NCBI GenBank assembly: GCA_965153355.1
Contig: OZ231127.1
Coordinates: forward strand, 33,294,001 to 33,358,000
DNA from: Flaccisagitta enflata
Lineage: Eukaryota; Chaetognatha; Sagittoidea; Aphragmophora
Length of the DNA stretch: 64,000 bases
Reading direction: 5' to 3'
Positions within the stretch are counted from its first letter, which is position 1; the number at the start of each line of letters is the position of its first letter. Both the position numbers and the translations under genes were made by a program. The notes under the pieces are model-generated. The model had not been told where the DNA came from, made no database searches, and was given only the letters and a program-made list of their open reading frames with translations. Positions 21,237 through 33,344 of the stretch are shown here, in pieces.

Positions 21237-21624
21237 TTTTTTTATTTGGAAGCATTTTTGTCATCTTTTGTTATTTTCATAACCTTTACATAAGTGGTGG
21301 TACTCGTGGGGGCCTCTGTCTGGGTGGTCACATATTGTGCCAGGGGCCTTCCCAAAACTATATTACAACTACAATGTTACAGGCAGCCCACTCGGAGACC
21401 ATAGCCCTGATTCGAAACACCCCAGTGTTTTGTGCTTTAAGTGGTGTGTACTAGAATTGAACATCGTATTGCTTACTTTAAGTCCATTTGTACAGAGGGA
21501 TTCTCAGAGTCGTCAACCTTTTTGAAATCTGAAAGAAAAAGCATATTTTGAATGGACATGACCGGGCCTCCAAAGGCCTCTCACTGGCCCTGTTGGACGT
21601 GTATCTTTGCATCACTGCGCTAAC

Positions 21625-21825
21625 CTTGCCCAATCGTAATTGTTTTAAATGCATTACAATGATCCATTTACAATTACAAGTAAATGTGTAGTTGTTGGTC
21701 TTCTCAAGGTTGATGCGATTGATGAAATGATCACGACATCGAGTTTTGCACTTTTCTCCAGAGACCATTGACAAAATGATAGTGAAGAACAGCAAGATGC
21801 AAAAGGTCAGCATCATTGTCACAAC
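21625..21825 (-). CDS. Probable exon for a small secreted cysteine-containing peptide
   Basis: The minus strand has an acceptor-like AAACAG, then ATGATG at 21816/21813 opening MMLTFCILLFFTIILSMVSG, a strong signal peptide. It is followed by a mature segment beginning EKCKTRCRDHFINRINLEK with CNC further on (four cysteines in about 44 residues). The frame can end at a donor AAG|GTTAGC after 21625 or run on to a stop at 21478. No family recognised and no activity implied. Neighbouring DNA is unrelated to the plus-strand genes downstream. Confidence 0.45.
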
Positions 21826-22618
21826 CTGTTTATAATAAAATAAACCAAATTGATCAAATTTTGAATTCAACATCCTAGAGAGAATCACGGTTTTTTCATT
21901 GTAAGATAGTGTAGCTAAAAATGCTTATCATTATACTGCTAAGCAAGACATTTACCTATGCAAATACTACCAAGTCAGCGGAGCTTGTCCGGAAATTCTT
22001 TGCTAAACACCGAAGTATAATCGTTTTTGTTGTAACAGCACTCCCCATTTCATGATAGGAAATCAAATGCGAACGAGTAATCAGTTTATGTCAGTAATCA
22101 GTTTACGTCTTATGATGATGATCTGGGCTAATGATGATCTCTTTGAATGGTGAACTGGTGAGATGCTGCGGGCGACTGCGGTTATGGGAAAACTAGGATG
22201 AGGATGATAAGAGTGCATGACTGGACAAAATTATGCCTTACAGTCATGCTGCCTTATTTTCAACATAGATTTAGCAAGGAGTCTCAGATCATATGCCCAG
22301 GTTATAAGAATGTGACCTACAGCAACACTCAACCATTCTGGTCAGTGGCGCTTGTGGACCCGTTATTCAGGCATGATACAAATTGATTTGTGCAGTTTGA
22401 GCTAGTTTGAGCCAGTGTAACCTCTTTTTTTGTCACGTTCAATGTCAATAAAGTCATTCGTCTTGAATATTCAAAGCTTACCTGTCCCTAAATCACTCAA
22501 TCGTTTGGTCGATATCCCGTCATGAACACCCATGATTAGCTCGCAGAACATCTCCCTTTGGAATAGGTTCTTTTTTAGAAACACAAGGCGTGGCATTGAG
22601 TTAAAGAAAAAGCTAAAT

Positions 22619-22662
22619 GATCAAATCAAATCAAATCAAATCAAATCAAATCAAATCAAATC
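22619..22662. repeat. (TCAAA)n microsatellite
   Basis: Nine units of ATCAA/TCAAA in a row. Confidence 0.93.
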
Positions 22663-23049
22663 TGAGTCTGTCTTTAAGAGACAGCTGAAGGACCATATTC
22701 TTTTACAGTACTAGATATTTTCAAAATGGTCCAATTCTTATGTTTATATGTTTTTATTTTTATTCCTTGTTGGCATTATTTTTTACTAAGAATCAAGTTT
22801 AATTATCATTGTTGACGTTTAAGGGACCCTGATGGAAATAAGTTTAACGACTTTTTCAGGCTATCCTCGACTAAGCCCTACAATGTGATTACCATGATTA
22901 TTGAACGCTGCTTTTACATCGAAATTATAATTCATTCATTATAATTCATCAAGTATTAGATAAACCATTGGCATTGGAGATCTAAGGGTGGATCCAATTT
23001 ACAGAGAAAGAACAAATTGGAAAAGGTGATTAAGACAGGAAAAACACCG

Positions 23050-23628
23050 TCTTTGAATCGAATTGACTTATTGTTAAACTTTATAGCTTGAAAAGTAATG
23101 GGCAAAAAGTCTTCAAATTTTCAGTATATGTTGGTAAAATGCTGCGGTTTTGTCATGCCAAATGTCAATATTGAGCTATTGATTATTGGAAGTAAGCACA
23201 ACATTGAAGAAATTATCATTTTTATAGTCATATCCATTTTTTGAGGAGTGGTCATGTTTAAAAACTTTCTTTATCAGCATCTTTTTTCTAAACAAATTGA
23301 CCTAAAACCCTGGGATATGATAGATAATTTGTAGATATTAGTTCTAATCTGTCACTTGAGACCAATTCAAGGGTTCTTGGTCAATTTATTTAAAAACAAT
23401 AGGTTGATGATGACAGCTTCTACCAAGATCCGCTTGTCAAAAAATTGACTTGGCTTTAAAAGTGGTATTTTTTTCAATGTCATGCCTACTTCCAACTAGC
23501 TATCAATATCGAGATTTTGCATAACAAAACCGCAGCATATTGGCAACATACACTAAATATTCAAAGACTTTTTTCCTAACATTTTTTAAGCTATAAAGGT
23601 TTACAATAATTCAATTCGATTTAAAAAC
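23050..23628. mobile_element. Inverted-repeat element, about 165-bp arms
   Basis: Left arm (about 23050-23215) contains TCGAATTGACTTATTG, ATGCTGCGGTTTTGTCATGC and GATTATTGGAAGTAAG. The right arm (about 23470-23628) is its diverged reverse complement. No coding potential. MITE-like; ends and target duplication not resolved. Confidence 0.6.
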
Positions 23629-23804
23629 AATGTAGGATAATTGACAAAAAATCAATTTTGTTGCTGGAATAGGAACAAGAATATATGCGCTAACAATGTT
23701 TGGAATCCATTTCTCGTTCAGATTCAATATTGGCTCGCAAACAGCTTTATCTATAGGTTGCCATGTCACGCCGTCAGTCGTTCGTTCTGTTCGTTGATCC
23801 ATCG

Positions 23805-23990
23805 CTAGCTCTGTTCATTAGCCCCACTTTCCTTTTTTGTTGGGGGTGGGGGTGGGGGTGGGGGTGGCGGTGGGGGCGGTGGGGGGGCATCTGGTTGTTT
23901 CAATGCTGATGAACTATCTCCATGTTCATTGACAAGAGTATCTTCTGCACGGCTGCTCCTGAAATTTGGCCTTGATTTGTTTTTGTTCAT
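23805..23990 (-). CDS. Possible exon with a polyproline run
   Basis: The minus-strand frame runs SRAEDTLVNEHGDSSSALKQ, then PDA, about 15 prolines and TKKESGANEQS before a stop. An acceptor-like TTTCAG precedes the GAGCAGCCG start. The non-proline part has ordinary protein composition, but the array (GGGGGTGGGG on the plus strand) could arise as a simple repeat. No gene recognised. Confidence 0.25.
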   Translation of the reverse strand: MNKNKSRPNFRSSRAEDTLVNEHGDSSSALKQPDAPPPPPPPPPPPPPPPTKKESGANEQS

Positions 23991-24185
23991 TTCATTTGCG
24001 CATCATCATTTCAGCAATTCTTAATTGTCAAAGAATCCTTAATGTTCTCTCCTATCTTGCAGAAGATGTCAAAGAATCCATAATAGTATCTATTCTGATT
24101 AGAAATTAGCAGTCTCTTTATTTTTCTCAAAGTAATGATTTTCCAAAAAGCACCATGCATCCTGGGAACCGTCAGCGTGTGGGTG

Positions 24186-24262
24186 CGTGCAGTCGCGTGC
24201 GGGTGGGCAGGGGCTGTATTTGAGGTCACTTGATCATTTGGGCAGGAGTACTATCTTGCTCA
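24186..24262 (+). mobile_element. H element fragment
   Basis: CAGTCGCGTGCGGGTGGGCA then GGGGCTGTATTTGAGGTCAC and TTTGGGCAGGAGTAC, the reverse complement of the internal box of the standard copies. Start and hairpin end are missing. Confidence 0.65.
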
Positions 24263-24264
24263 TA

Positions 24265-25000
24265 TTAAGAGTCCTCATAGTAGAATTTGGACATTTTTTC
24301 TTAAATATTGATTGACAAAATTTGTTTTCTCATGACAAAAGTTTATTTTAGCATATTTTGGCATTAACTACAGTAACTACAGTATTTGGTATGGTGTCAT
24401 ATAACTGTATCATTGATTTGCAAGTAACATGTTTCTCAACTATTTTATCAGATTTTGCCACTCTGAATTTATGGGGGAGACTGCACTGATTCTGTTGTAA
24501 AATCTTAACAATTTGACCAATTGAGCTCTGCTTGAAGGCAAATGAAAGAGCTTTCGAAGCTCTTTACAATGGTCACCGATTTTCCTATGTTTCTATGATT
24601 GGTGTATACAGGACATATCAGAATGCAACTGCTAGAATTTCAAAAGTAGAATTTTGCCTTGTAAATCAAGGTGAATCATTTTACTCTTTTTTCTGTAAAA
24701 TCTAAACGGATAGAGCTACAAAACTCTGCTTGGTGGCATTTGATAGCATTTTTGCAGAGCTTTCTAATGGTCACTGATTTTTATATGTTTTTATGAATAA
24801 TTTGCCCACAATTCAAGAAAACATGGCGGACTCTTATTTTGAGCAAGATAGTAGTGAGGCCGAGTGGGTAATGTTGCCGAGAATTCTCGGTAGCATTAAC
24901 GGTGTCATTTTGATGTTTTCATGCTATAGAGAATTCTCCATAGCATTGAAATCAATTCTCAGTTATGATGATTATTGTAAAAAATAGTCATTATTGAGAA
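24265..25000. other. No gene recognised; two palindromic EcoRI-like boxes near the end
   Basis: AT-rich single-copy-looking sequence. Near 24875 is CCGAGAATTCTCGG and near 24930 is TATAGAGAATTCTCCATAG, related to the palindrome at 26781-26806. Confidence 0.45.
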
Positions 25001-25007
25001 TAGATTT

Positions 25008-25403
<396 letters not shown>

Positions 25404-25765
25404 GTTAGTTTAATGAACAAGTTTCCAGTGGGACAGAACGCCTTTTAAAAAAAATATGTCAAAACCTTAAAAAGATAAAAATATTAAAATTGATTAAAAT
25501 TGATATCATTTCTCATACAGGTTTTTCATGGAAAATATTTTTTCATCAAACAAAGTTTTATAGATTTTTTTATCAAATATCTATCAATTCATCTTTGTTA
25601 TCAAATTTTTCAGGATAAATTCCATTTATTTAGAAGTAATTTCACCTTTTCTTTCTGATCAAAAATAATTTTCAATGACATTTTTTCATGTTTACATTTA
25701 TGATTTTCATTGTCAAAAATATTTTTTCATAAACATATTTGATGATTATATTGAGAATGCCATTA

Positions 25766-26107
25766 CCGTATTTTCTCCATTTATCGCCCCCCTCCAATTA
25801 ACGCCCCCCCCTTGTTTGTGCTCCCTAAGATAATGATTTAAAGGAAGATAAAGAAGCAAATATTCTTCAAAAGTGGAAGAATTTGGTTATTTCAGTGTAT
25901 TTTTCAAGGTTTGAATAAAAAACAAGTAAAGAATGTTTTTTTGATACATTCAATCCTATATTTTTGATATTCTAAGTAGCATTTACTGTAAATAACATAT
26001 GATAAGAAGTGCTCACAGTTCAAAAGGGGGCGCTAATTGGAGGGTAAAATGAAAACTTATTTTTTCAATTTCAAAAGCGCCCGGAGCGCTAATTAGAGAA
26101 AATACGG
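25766..26107. mobile_element. MITE with CCGTATTTTCTC ends (342 bp, TA target)
   Basis: Left end CCGTATTTTCTCCATTTATC and right end with AATTAGAGAAAATACGG are inverted repeats, each flanked by TA. Subterminal GCCCCCCTCCAATTAACGCC mirrors GGGGGCGCTAATTGGAGGG. Fits a Tc1/mariner-type non-autonomous element. Confidence 0.75.
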
Positions 26108-26221
26108 TATCTTCAAAGGCAGTTAATTTGTTTTTTCGATTGTTAATTTTTGCCTGTCTTGAATTAGAATTATTTTGTTCTTTGATTTTTTGTTGCACTA
26201 ATGAAAAGACATATTACACTC

Positions 26222-26730
26222 AAAGAAAGAGATGAAAAAAGTATTGAGAAAAAGAAAAAGAAAAAAAGAAAGAATGAAGAAAAAAAAAGAAAAAAAAAGA
26301 ACAAAAAAAAAAAAAGAACAAAAAAAAAAAAGAAAAAAAGAAGGAAGGGCAAAAAAGGAGGAACAAAAAAAGAAAGAAAAAACAGAAAGAAAGAAAAAAA
26401 AAAGGAAGAATAGAAGGAAGCAGAGAAGAAACAAAGACAAAAAGAAAAAAAAAAGAAAAAACAAAAAAACAAAAAAGAATATAACAAAAAGATAAAGAAA
26501 GGAAAAAAAGAGAGGAAGAGAGGAAGATTGAAAGAAACAGAGACAGAGAGAAAGAAAAAAGAAGGAAAGAAAAAAAGAAAAACAAAACATAGAAATGAAA
26601 AAGAAAAAGCAATGGAAATAAAGAAAAAAAAAGAAAAAAGAAAAAAATGAAAAAAATGAAAAAATGAAGAATAAAAGAAAAGAAAAAAAAATGGAGAAAA
26701 AAAAAAGAAAGCAGGAGGAAGGGCAGAGAA
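26222..26730. repeat. A-rich purine tract (GAAAA/GGAA)
   Basis: Five hundred bases of almost pure A and G on the plus strand with irregular GAAAAAA units. Lysine-rich and phenylalanine-rich frames on the two strands are compositional artefacts. Confidence 0.93.
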
Positions 26731-26780
26731 ATGATAAACAAATTCTCAATAGCAAGAATCAAATTTCTCTTACCATTTTA

Positions 26781-26806
26781 ACGCTACCGAGAATTCTCGG
26801 TAGCGT
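26781..26806. other. Perfect 26-bp palindrome centred on GAATTC
   Basis: The sequence from 26781 to 26806 equals its own reverse complement; the core is CTACCGAGAATTCTCGGTAG. Diverged half-copies follow to 26860. Confidence 0.9.
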
Positions 26807-26985
26807 GAAAATCCCCGATTCTCGGTAGCGTGAATTCTAAGAATTCTCGCAAGCATTAAACTCCCGTGAGGCCAAAGACCGCAAAAAAAACCAAAAAAGT
26901 AATGTGTGGCGACCGATGGACGGAGGACGGACGGACCGGACGGATGCCAGTGTAGAGTTACGAAGCCTGTGACAAAAATAAAGAA
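26801..26985 (+). repeat. Left copy of a roughly 185-bp direct repeat containing an H-element 3' part
   Basis: Matches 27182-27372 almost base for base: AAATCCCCGATTCTCGGTAG, TAAGAATTCTCGCAAGCATT, GAGGCCAAAGACCGCAAAA, the GACGGACGG tract and a decayed hairpin end (GTAGAGTTACGAAGCC), followed by a GA array. Confidence 0.85.
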
Positions 26986-27009
26986 AGAGAGAGAGAGAGA
27001 GAGTGAAGT

Positions 27010-27047
<38 letters not shown>

Positions 27048-27181
27048 GAAAACAGAGAGAGAGAAACAGAGAGAGAGAGAAACAGAGAGAGAGATAGAGA
27101 GAAGCAGAGAGAACAGAGAGAGAGAGAGAACAGAGAGAGAGAGAAAGAGAGAGAGACAGCAGAGAGAGAAACAGAGAGAGA
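26986..27181. repeat. (GA)n array with GAAACAGA variants
   Basis: Interrupted GA array starting directly after the decayed H-element end of the left direct repeat. Confidence 0.95.
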
Positions 27182-27372
27182 GAAAATCCCCGATTCTCGG
27201 TAGCGTGAATTCTAAGAATTCTCGCAAGCATTAAACTCCCGTGAGGCCAAAGACCGCAAAAAAAAACAAAAAAGTAATGTGTGGCGACCGATGGACGGAC
27301 GGACGGACAGACGGACGGATGGACCAACCAACAAAAAGGGGTGTAGAGTTGCGAAGCACGCGACAAAAATAA
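27182..27372 (+). repeat. Right copy of the direct repeat containing an H-element 3' part
   Basis: Same order of sequence as 26801-26985, with a better preserved end GTAGAGTTGCGAAGCACGCG followed by ACAAAAATAAAG. Confidence 0.85.
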
Positions 27373-27377
27373 AGAAA

Positions 27378-27764
<387 letters not shown>

Positions 27765-28029
27765 GGAGTTATTTGAGGAGTCAATAGCGAAGTCACGGCT
27801 AGATCGGTGAGAATGCCTCTCTTTTCTAACCTCTCTCTCTCACTGACTCTCTCTTCGGGCACGCTTTGAGAGATGGTAGCGAGATGGGTTTCATGGTGCT
27901 GCTCCCCTTTTCCTGATTTCGGGAGAGACTCTCACTTAGAGGAAAAGACGTGCGCCTCCCCCTTCATCTCTCTCTTCTCCTTTTCCTCCTTTCTCCTGCC
28001 CCCCTCCCCTTGAGGAGGGCACTCAAGGC

Positions 28030-29540
28030 CGAATCCTCATTTGAAAATGAGGGCAGTAAGCTCTTTAACCACTTAACGCAGAATCGGACTTGAGTGGTTT
28101 TGAAATCTAACTGCCCCTTCTAACTAGAGTGTTTTTTAGATTAACTTCAAAAGCAAAGTTTCCTTGGGCCTAATTTTAATCTAATTTGCATCACAATTGA
28201 TTTTTTTTTTATATGATCTCTTTACACAATCTATTATTAAAGATTTTTGAATATCTTAAGAAAAAAATTCTTCAAAAATGATATTATTTATTTTTTTAAA
28301 TTTTCATCATTTTTTCTTTAACTATAAAATTATTAAACCAGGAAATGACAGAAGAAGATTTTTTTCATTCTTAAATCATTCTTTATAATAATTTGTTTCA
28401 TTCTTACATGGAATTTTTGTTTCTCTTAATTCTTTATTCAGATTGGGAGTAAAAGTGGTTTTAAAAAAAGGTGAAGCTGGTCAGTGAAAATAAATTCAAA
28501 ATTAAAGAAAAAAATGATAAATCATTCTTTTTACGGATAAAATAAACCAGACTTTATGAATTTCTATGAGAAGTGGAACAATATCCCTATACCCAGGGCA
28601 TCGGGTACAGCTAACAATAATGACGCTTGAGTGACTGTTTCTCCCTTATCCCCTCTTGCCAAAATACAACCACTGCCCAACCAAACACGACAGGGATAGC
28701 CTTATATTTCAATCTTCACTGCTGGGGTCTGAGCCCACAGGGCAGGTGGGGGGAAGCTAGGGATAGGGGGTAGAAAAACATTGGGGTTGTGGAGGAAGGG
28801 GGGATAGGGGGAGGAGGGGGTAGGGGGATATGGCGGGGGGGGGGGAGCATGAGCATGTATCAAAAATCAGACAAAAGAAAGCACAGTAAGAAAGTCATTC
28901 AAAATCCTAATGATATTGCTCTTGTTTGACCAATCATAACTCATCCATTTTTTAAGGGATTTACAAAAAAATGGTGACAATTAGAAAGATCTTGAAAAGT
29001 TCTTTAAAATGGGACCAATCTGGCATTTCTAGCTTTATTCGTTCAAAAGTTACAAGCAAAACAATATTAATTGTCCAAAAAAAGGAAAAATTCAATGACC
29101 TGTATCTCTTGAAGGTAGAAAACGTATTTTAATCAAAAATCTCTCTACAGAATATTTGATTTTCAATTTTTATGGCTTCTACTACCTCACTACTATACAA
29201 ATCTGAAGGAAAAATAGAGGTTATTTAAAAAGCATCCCCAAGTCCTTAGAAATGGGGTGTGGGAGGGGAATATGACCTATGATTCCGTATTGCGATTTAG
29301 TTCTGATATCCGACTTTTTTTCCAAGCTATTAGAATTCTCAAATTTCCTCTCCCTGAGATTCCTAGCCCTGAGATAACTGTCTTACGGGTACTCTAAAAA
29401 TAGACATTCCCTGCTCCAAATTAGCCTTGCTGAACCCTGAAATTATAATTGAAAGCTTTTAATTTGCCCTCCTGAGCCTTGAAACAGCTATTTCAGACTC
29501 GAGATAAGCCATCCTGAGCTTTGAAATAGCCATTACAGGC
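28030..29540. other. No gene recognised; relics of Q-element sequence
   Basis: AT-rich DNA with a G-rich patch at about 28738-28850. AGGGCATCGGGTACAGCTAA at about 28597 matches the Q-element tail. GAAACAGCTATTTCAGACTC-like units at about 29400-29550 followed by AATCATAGGTCATC and GGGCTGCTGCC (29580) look like a decayed Q element. Confidence 0.5.
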
Positions 29541-29631
29541 TCAAGGTTTGTGTGCAATCATAGGTCATCTACTCCTCCCGGGCTGCTGCCATATTATGAG
29601 ACACAATATCAGCGATACACTTTTTATTTTT

Positions 29632-29827
29632 AGTCGCGTGCTACGCGACTCTACACCCCGCTTTGTCGGTCCGTCGGTCCGTCCGTCGGTCTGTCCGTCA
29701 CACTTTACTTTTTTGGCGTTAATGGGGGTTTTGGCCTTATTGCTCCTGCCCAAATGTTCCAATGACCTCAATTATGGCCCCTGCCCACCCGCACGCGTCT
29801 GGGGTAGCCGTGTATCCGGCCTTGTTT
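29632..29827 (-). mobile_element. H element, complete copy with perfect hairpin
   Basis: AGTCGCGTGCTACGCGACT, GTCGGTCCGTCGGTCCGTCC, TTGCTCCTGCCCAAATG, CCTGCCCACCCGCACGCG and TATCCGGCCTTGTT. Good reference for the family. Confidence 0.9.
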
Positions 29828-30080
29828 ATAAAAACGTCATTTTTTTCTAAAGCCTTTTAAAAATAGAGATAGCTACTAGTAGAATAACTATAATGTTCTT
29901 AAATTTTGAGCTGTTTCAAGGTTTGATGTTCTTATAAAATAGGTAAAAAGTGTATATGATGAAAATCAGCACAAAAGGAACCGCTGAACTACGCTTTTGC
30001 GACTATTTCAATATCGCAGATGATTTGCATAAATGATAAATCATCCATGGTTTAGTGGCAAGAAAGAAATGAAGAATAAG

Positions 30081-30166
30081 AGGAAGAAGAAGAAGAAGAA
30101 GAAGAAGAAGAAGAAGAAGAAGAAGAAGAAGAAGAAGAAGAAGAAGAAGAAGAAGAAGAAGAAGAA
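30081..30166. repeat. (GAA)n microsatellite
   Basis: About 28 GAA triplets. GAA/TTC arrays can form triplex DNA. Confidence 0.97.
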
Positions 30167-30469
30167 GGCGTGGAGGAGGGAGGGAAAAAAAATCATTTCA
30201 ATTTATTTAATTTAATATTAACGCAAATTTGAGAAGCCTCCTAGCATTGAGAAAAGTGTGAAAATATGAATGGAGACCAAAGCGAAATGAAAGAAACAGA
30301 AAGATTAATATTTTTCCTGCTCATATTCAAAGGAAACATCACATAGACAGAGACTCGCGGGGAATGAAAGGAAATAGGCGGGAATGACGGACGATTCAGA
30401 TTGACGATTCTATAGAACAGAAAATAGAGAAGAAAAAAACCGGGGAATAGGAAACCGGAGGAATTTTTT

Positions 30470-30737
<268 letters not shown>

Positions 30738-30782
30738 ATTTCATTCTTTCAAACTAGGATCGTTTCCTCCGATCCGATTTTT

Positions 30783-31048
30783 AGATGCGTCCGTCAGGAA
30801 CGTATCTCTATAAGAGGGTCCGTCCGTCCGTTCGTTGGTCCGTCCGTCCGTCTGTTACGCCTGTGCAAAACCGCGTTTCTCAGCTGTTTTTTGCCACGTT
30901 GAGCTCCTACACTGAAACAAATGATCAACCAACATGTTTTGAGAGTCTCTTCACCCGTCTGTTCGTCGATATGTCTCCCTATACATATGTTACATGATCA
31001 ATACACGCTGACACAGCCCAGACGCATCGTTGCCCGGTCGGGCTTGTT
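30783..31048 (-). mobile_element. H element, AGATGCG-hairpin subtype
   Basis: AGATGCGTCCGTCAGGAACG then TATCTC, CCGTCCGTCCGTTCG, and GACGCATCGTTGCCCGGTCG followed by GGCTTGTT. Related to 39801-39908, 41358-41598 and 58595-58805. Confidence 0.7.
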
Positions 31049-31129
31049 TTTAAACGAAATTTAACTCTATTCTTCCATCACATCAGGCAGAGATCAGGTT
31101 ACTCGCTCATCCCATTTGCGTAGTACACT

Positions 31130-31862
31130 TTTTTTTTTTATAAGCACCTCGTTTATAAGCACGCCCAGCCTCAGATATTGGGAAAATTTAAGCACATTGC
31201 TAAGCACGCTCCAGGCTGAGATTTTCCATTCAAAAAAAATTATTGATGATTTTCTAAAAATATGCCAAATTTTATACATTTTTTGTTGAAATTTCACAAA
31301 AACAAATGGAAACTTTGATTGAATTTGAAATCATCTATAATATTAGTCTGTCAGTTTATTCAGGATTTTGATACTGATAGAAATAATTGAATTTCTAATA
31401 ATATTAAGGAATATTATTGCTTAGATATTATTGTTAATAAGAATTTATTGCTGTAAAAAGCACAAGCACAAATGAAAAATATAGCATGATACTAAATAAC
31501 ACAAAGAATCTAAAAAACAATTTATCAGGTCATGATACTAATATCATCCCATGGTTCATATGAAAGTAGGACAACGCCAGTGAAAGATCCTGTATATTTT
31601 CTTATAAAAAATACATTCATTAATGTGTTTTATACTATACTTTGTTCTATACTATACAATACTCTATGCTTTACTATTTTATATACCCTACTGTGTACTT
31701 TGTTCTATACTGTTTACATTATTCTATACTTAATAGAATAATTACTTTTCAATAAATGATAAGCACGCACTTAAGCACATTTCAGCCTCGAAAATGAAAT
31801 TTTGCTAAGCACGCTCAGCCTCAGCCAAAAAAAGAGCGTGCTTATAAAAAAAAAAAAGTGTA
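31130..31862. mobile_element. T element, TAAGCACGC type, about 730 bp
   Basis: Left end TTTTTATAAGCACCTCG with TAAGCACGCCCAGCCTCAG and a second box GCTAAGCACGCTCCAGGCTG. The right end repeats these inverted (GCTAAGCACGCTCAGCCTCA, then GAGCGTGCTTATAAAAAA). The interior is AT-rich, with a run of CTATACT-type units at about 31625-31735. No coding frame. Confidence 0.75.
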
Positions 31863-32117
31863 GCTAATGGAATGGGATATGGATGGTGAGAGAGCTAGAG
31901 CACGTTTGTTAGTTTGCTCTAACACATAGGGTTTTTTTTAACAGAAAGTTGGGTGTCGCACCATTTGCCTTAGGCATCAGACATCTACAAATACGATTTT
32001 ATGCGCGGAAAACCACCCCTACCCAATCCCGCGCGGACACACCATCGCGAAACTTCACTCGCTCTGTTTGGCTTAGTTATTTTCTATATTTTGCAGTTTG
32101 TTTTTATATCAAAAGAC

Positions 32118-32279
32118 AACAAGGCCGGATACACGGCCACCAGTTGCGGACGGGTGGGCAGGAGCGGAAATGTGCGTTTTCACACATTTCGACTCGTGCT
32201 CACCGACGGACCAACCGACCGACCGACCGACGGACGGACGGACGGACAAAGCCTCTTATAGAGTTGCGTGTCCGCAACT
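32118..32279 (+). mobile_element. H element, complete copy, 24 bases before a coding exon
   Basis: AACAAGGCCGGATACACGGC, GTTGCGGACGGGTGGGCAGG, CCGACCGACCGACGG tract, TCTTATAGAGTTGCGTG and the hairpin AGTTGCGTGTCCGCAACT ending at 32279. Its ACTAAAA end lies where a branch point for the exon at 32304 would be expected. Confidence 0.88.
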
Positions 32280-32303
32280 AAAAAGAATTTTTGCTTGATT
32301 CAG

Positions 32304-32425
32304 ATTCGCGAAAGATGTGGAGGGATTTTTGAGCGAGAAAGAAGATCACGTTGTGGCGGTTCACTGCAAAGGAGGCAAAGGCAGAACCGGCACCATGATC
32401 TGTACCTGGATGCTTCACTCAAAAG
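32304..32425 (+). CDS. Voltage-sensing phosphatase (VSP/TPTE family), catalytic P-loop exon
   Basis: The exon reads [19 protein letters not shown], then [30 protein letters not shown] is the CX5R catalytic loop of the PTEN/TPTE/VSP phosphoinositide phosphatases: nucleophilic Cys at 32365-32367, Arg at 32383-32385, with both flanking lysines. The residue two after the Cys is Gly, as in VSPs of the Ci-VSP type, and not Ala as in PTEN. Acceptor GATTCAG and donor AAAAG|GTTTAA give phases that join exactly to the next exon (S-K-A-K). VSPs couple a four-helix voltage sensor to dephosphorylation of PI(4,5)P2 and related lipids at the plasma membrane. The voltage-sensor and N-terminal phosphatase exons should lie upstream but were not found, so they may be outside the readable region, lost, or missed as short exons. 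Confidence 0.9.
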
Positions 32426-32437
32426 GTTTAAAAAAAA

Positions 32438-32640
32438 ACAAGCCCAAGACAGGGCAAAAGTCACGGACGGTTGGGCAGGGGTAGTGGAATAAAACTACAT
32501 TACAACAGTGTTTCTCAGGTAGCTTACAACGACCTAAAACACCTAAAAAAGACAAACAACGAGTAAATTTTCTATGATATTTTTGACTAACGGATGGACT
32601 GACGGACGCACGGACAAACCAGCCAACCAACGAACACATT
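32438..32640 (+). mobile_element. H element, diverged, 12 bases after an exon donor
   Basis: ACAAGCCCAAGACAGGGCAA, GTCACGGACGGTTGGGCAGG, and GACTGACGGACGCACGGAC then CAACCAACGAAC. The hairpin end is not preserved. Confidence 0.6.
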
Positions 32641-32739
32641 ACTACAAAAGAATGCTCATGCTGACACACAACCCAAACTGGCTTCAAACCGACGAAAACA
32701 ACGGTACTTAAAAATTGTGAGAGATGGACGGAGGTTTAT

Positions 32740-32912
32740 TCGCGTGTACGAGATTCCATAAGTTGCTATGTCTGTTGGTTGGTCGGTCACGCTTAGCTTT
32801 ATCGGGCCTTTCGTATCTCCGTTAACCTTTTTTTTTGCATCACTGCCCCAGCCAATTGACCAGAGCCTACTTAACCGTCCCTGCCCACCCGCACGCAATT
32901 CTAGTCCTTGAG
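32740..32912 (-). mobile_element. H element, diverged, 38 bases before an exon acceptor
   Basis: GTTGGTTGGTCGGTCACGC, ATCACTGCCCCAGCCAATTG, CCCTGCCCACCCGCACGC, ending near CTAGTCCTTGAGCTT. The hairpin end is degraded. Confidence 0.6.
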
Positions 32913-32950
32913 CTTGACTACTTTTTTATTTTCTAAAAACTGTCAATCAG

Positions 32951-33072
32951 CTAAGAGTACCGCAAAGGAGGCTCTGGACTTTTTCGGGGAACAGAGGACG
33001 GATTTCACGAAAAGTTCCAAGTTTCAAGGCGTGGAGACGCCGAGCCAAAGTCGCTATGTTGGTTACTACGAG
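32951..33072 (+). CDS. VSP/TPTE gene exon: end of phosphatase domain
   Basis: Encodes [19 protein letters not shown], then [29 protein letters not shown] and the [13 protein letters not shown] block are hallmarks of TPTE/VSP/PTEN phosphatase domains (the TI loop and linker to C2). The acceptor (GTCAATCAG) supplies two bases to complete the split codon from the previous exon, and the donor GAG|GTTAGT ends on a codon boundary. The intron before it (32426-32950) consists almost entirely of two H elements. Confidence 0.9.
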
Positions 33073-33344
33073 GTTAGTCTGGTTGTATTCTGTATTTTCC
33101 ATTGATTACACCCGCCTGAAAACAACCTTCTTAAGTTTTAAGTAAGCTCTCACAGGGTTGAAGTCAGCCCTTGATGGCCTTACATCAGCCTTCAAAAGCT
33201 AAAAATGGGTTCTCACAGGTCCCTCTCAGATCTGAGATCAGCTTTTTTTTCAGGTTTTTAGAGCCTGATCAGGACTTTTTTGACCCCCTTACCTCTTCTT
33301 TGAACATATGGAAAATTATGGAAATCCACCCTTGGCTTTTACAG

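Noticed and set aside
26198-26762. Lysine-rich plus frames and phenylalanine-rich minus frames of up to 185 codons
   Set aside because: Purely compositional: the DNA is an A/G tract on one strand.
31936-32100. Possible VSP phosphatase exon just upstream of the P-loop exon
   Set aside because: An acceptor-like TTTTAACAG is present, but none of the three frames resembles the expected N-terminal phosphatase sequence and no donor fits the required phase.
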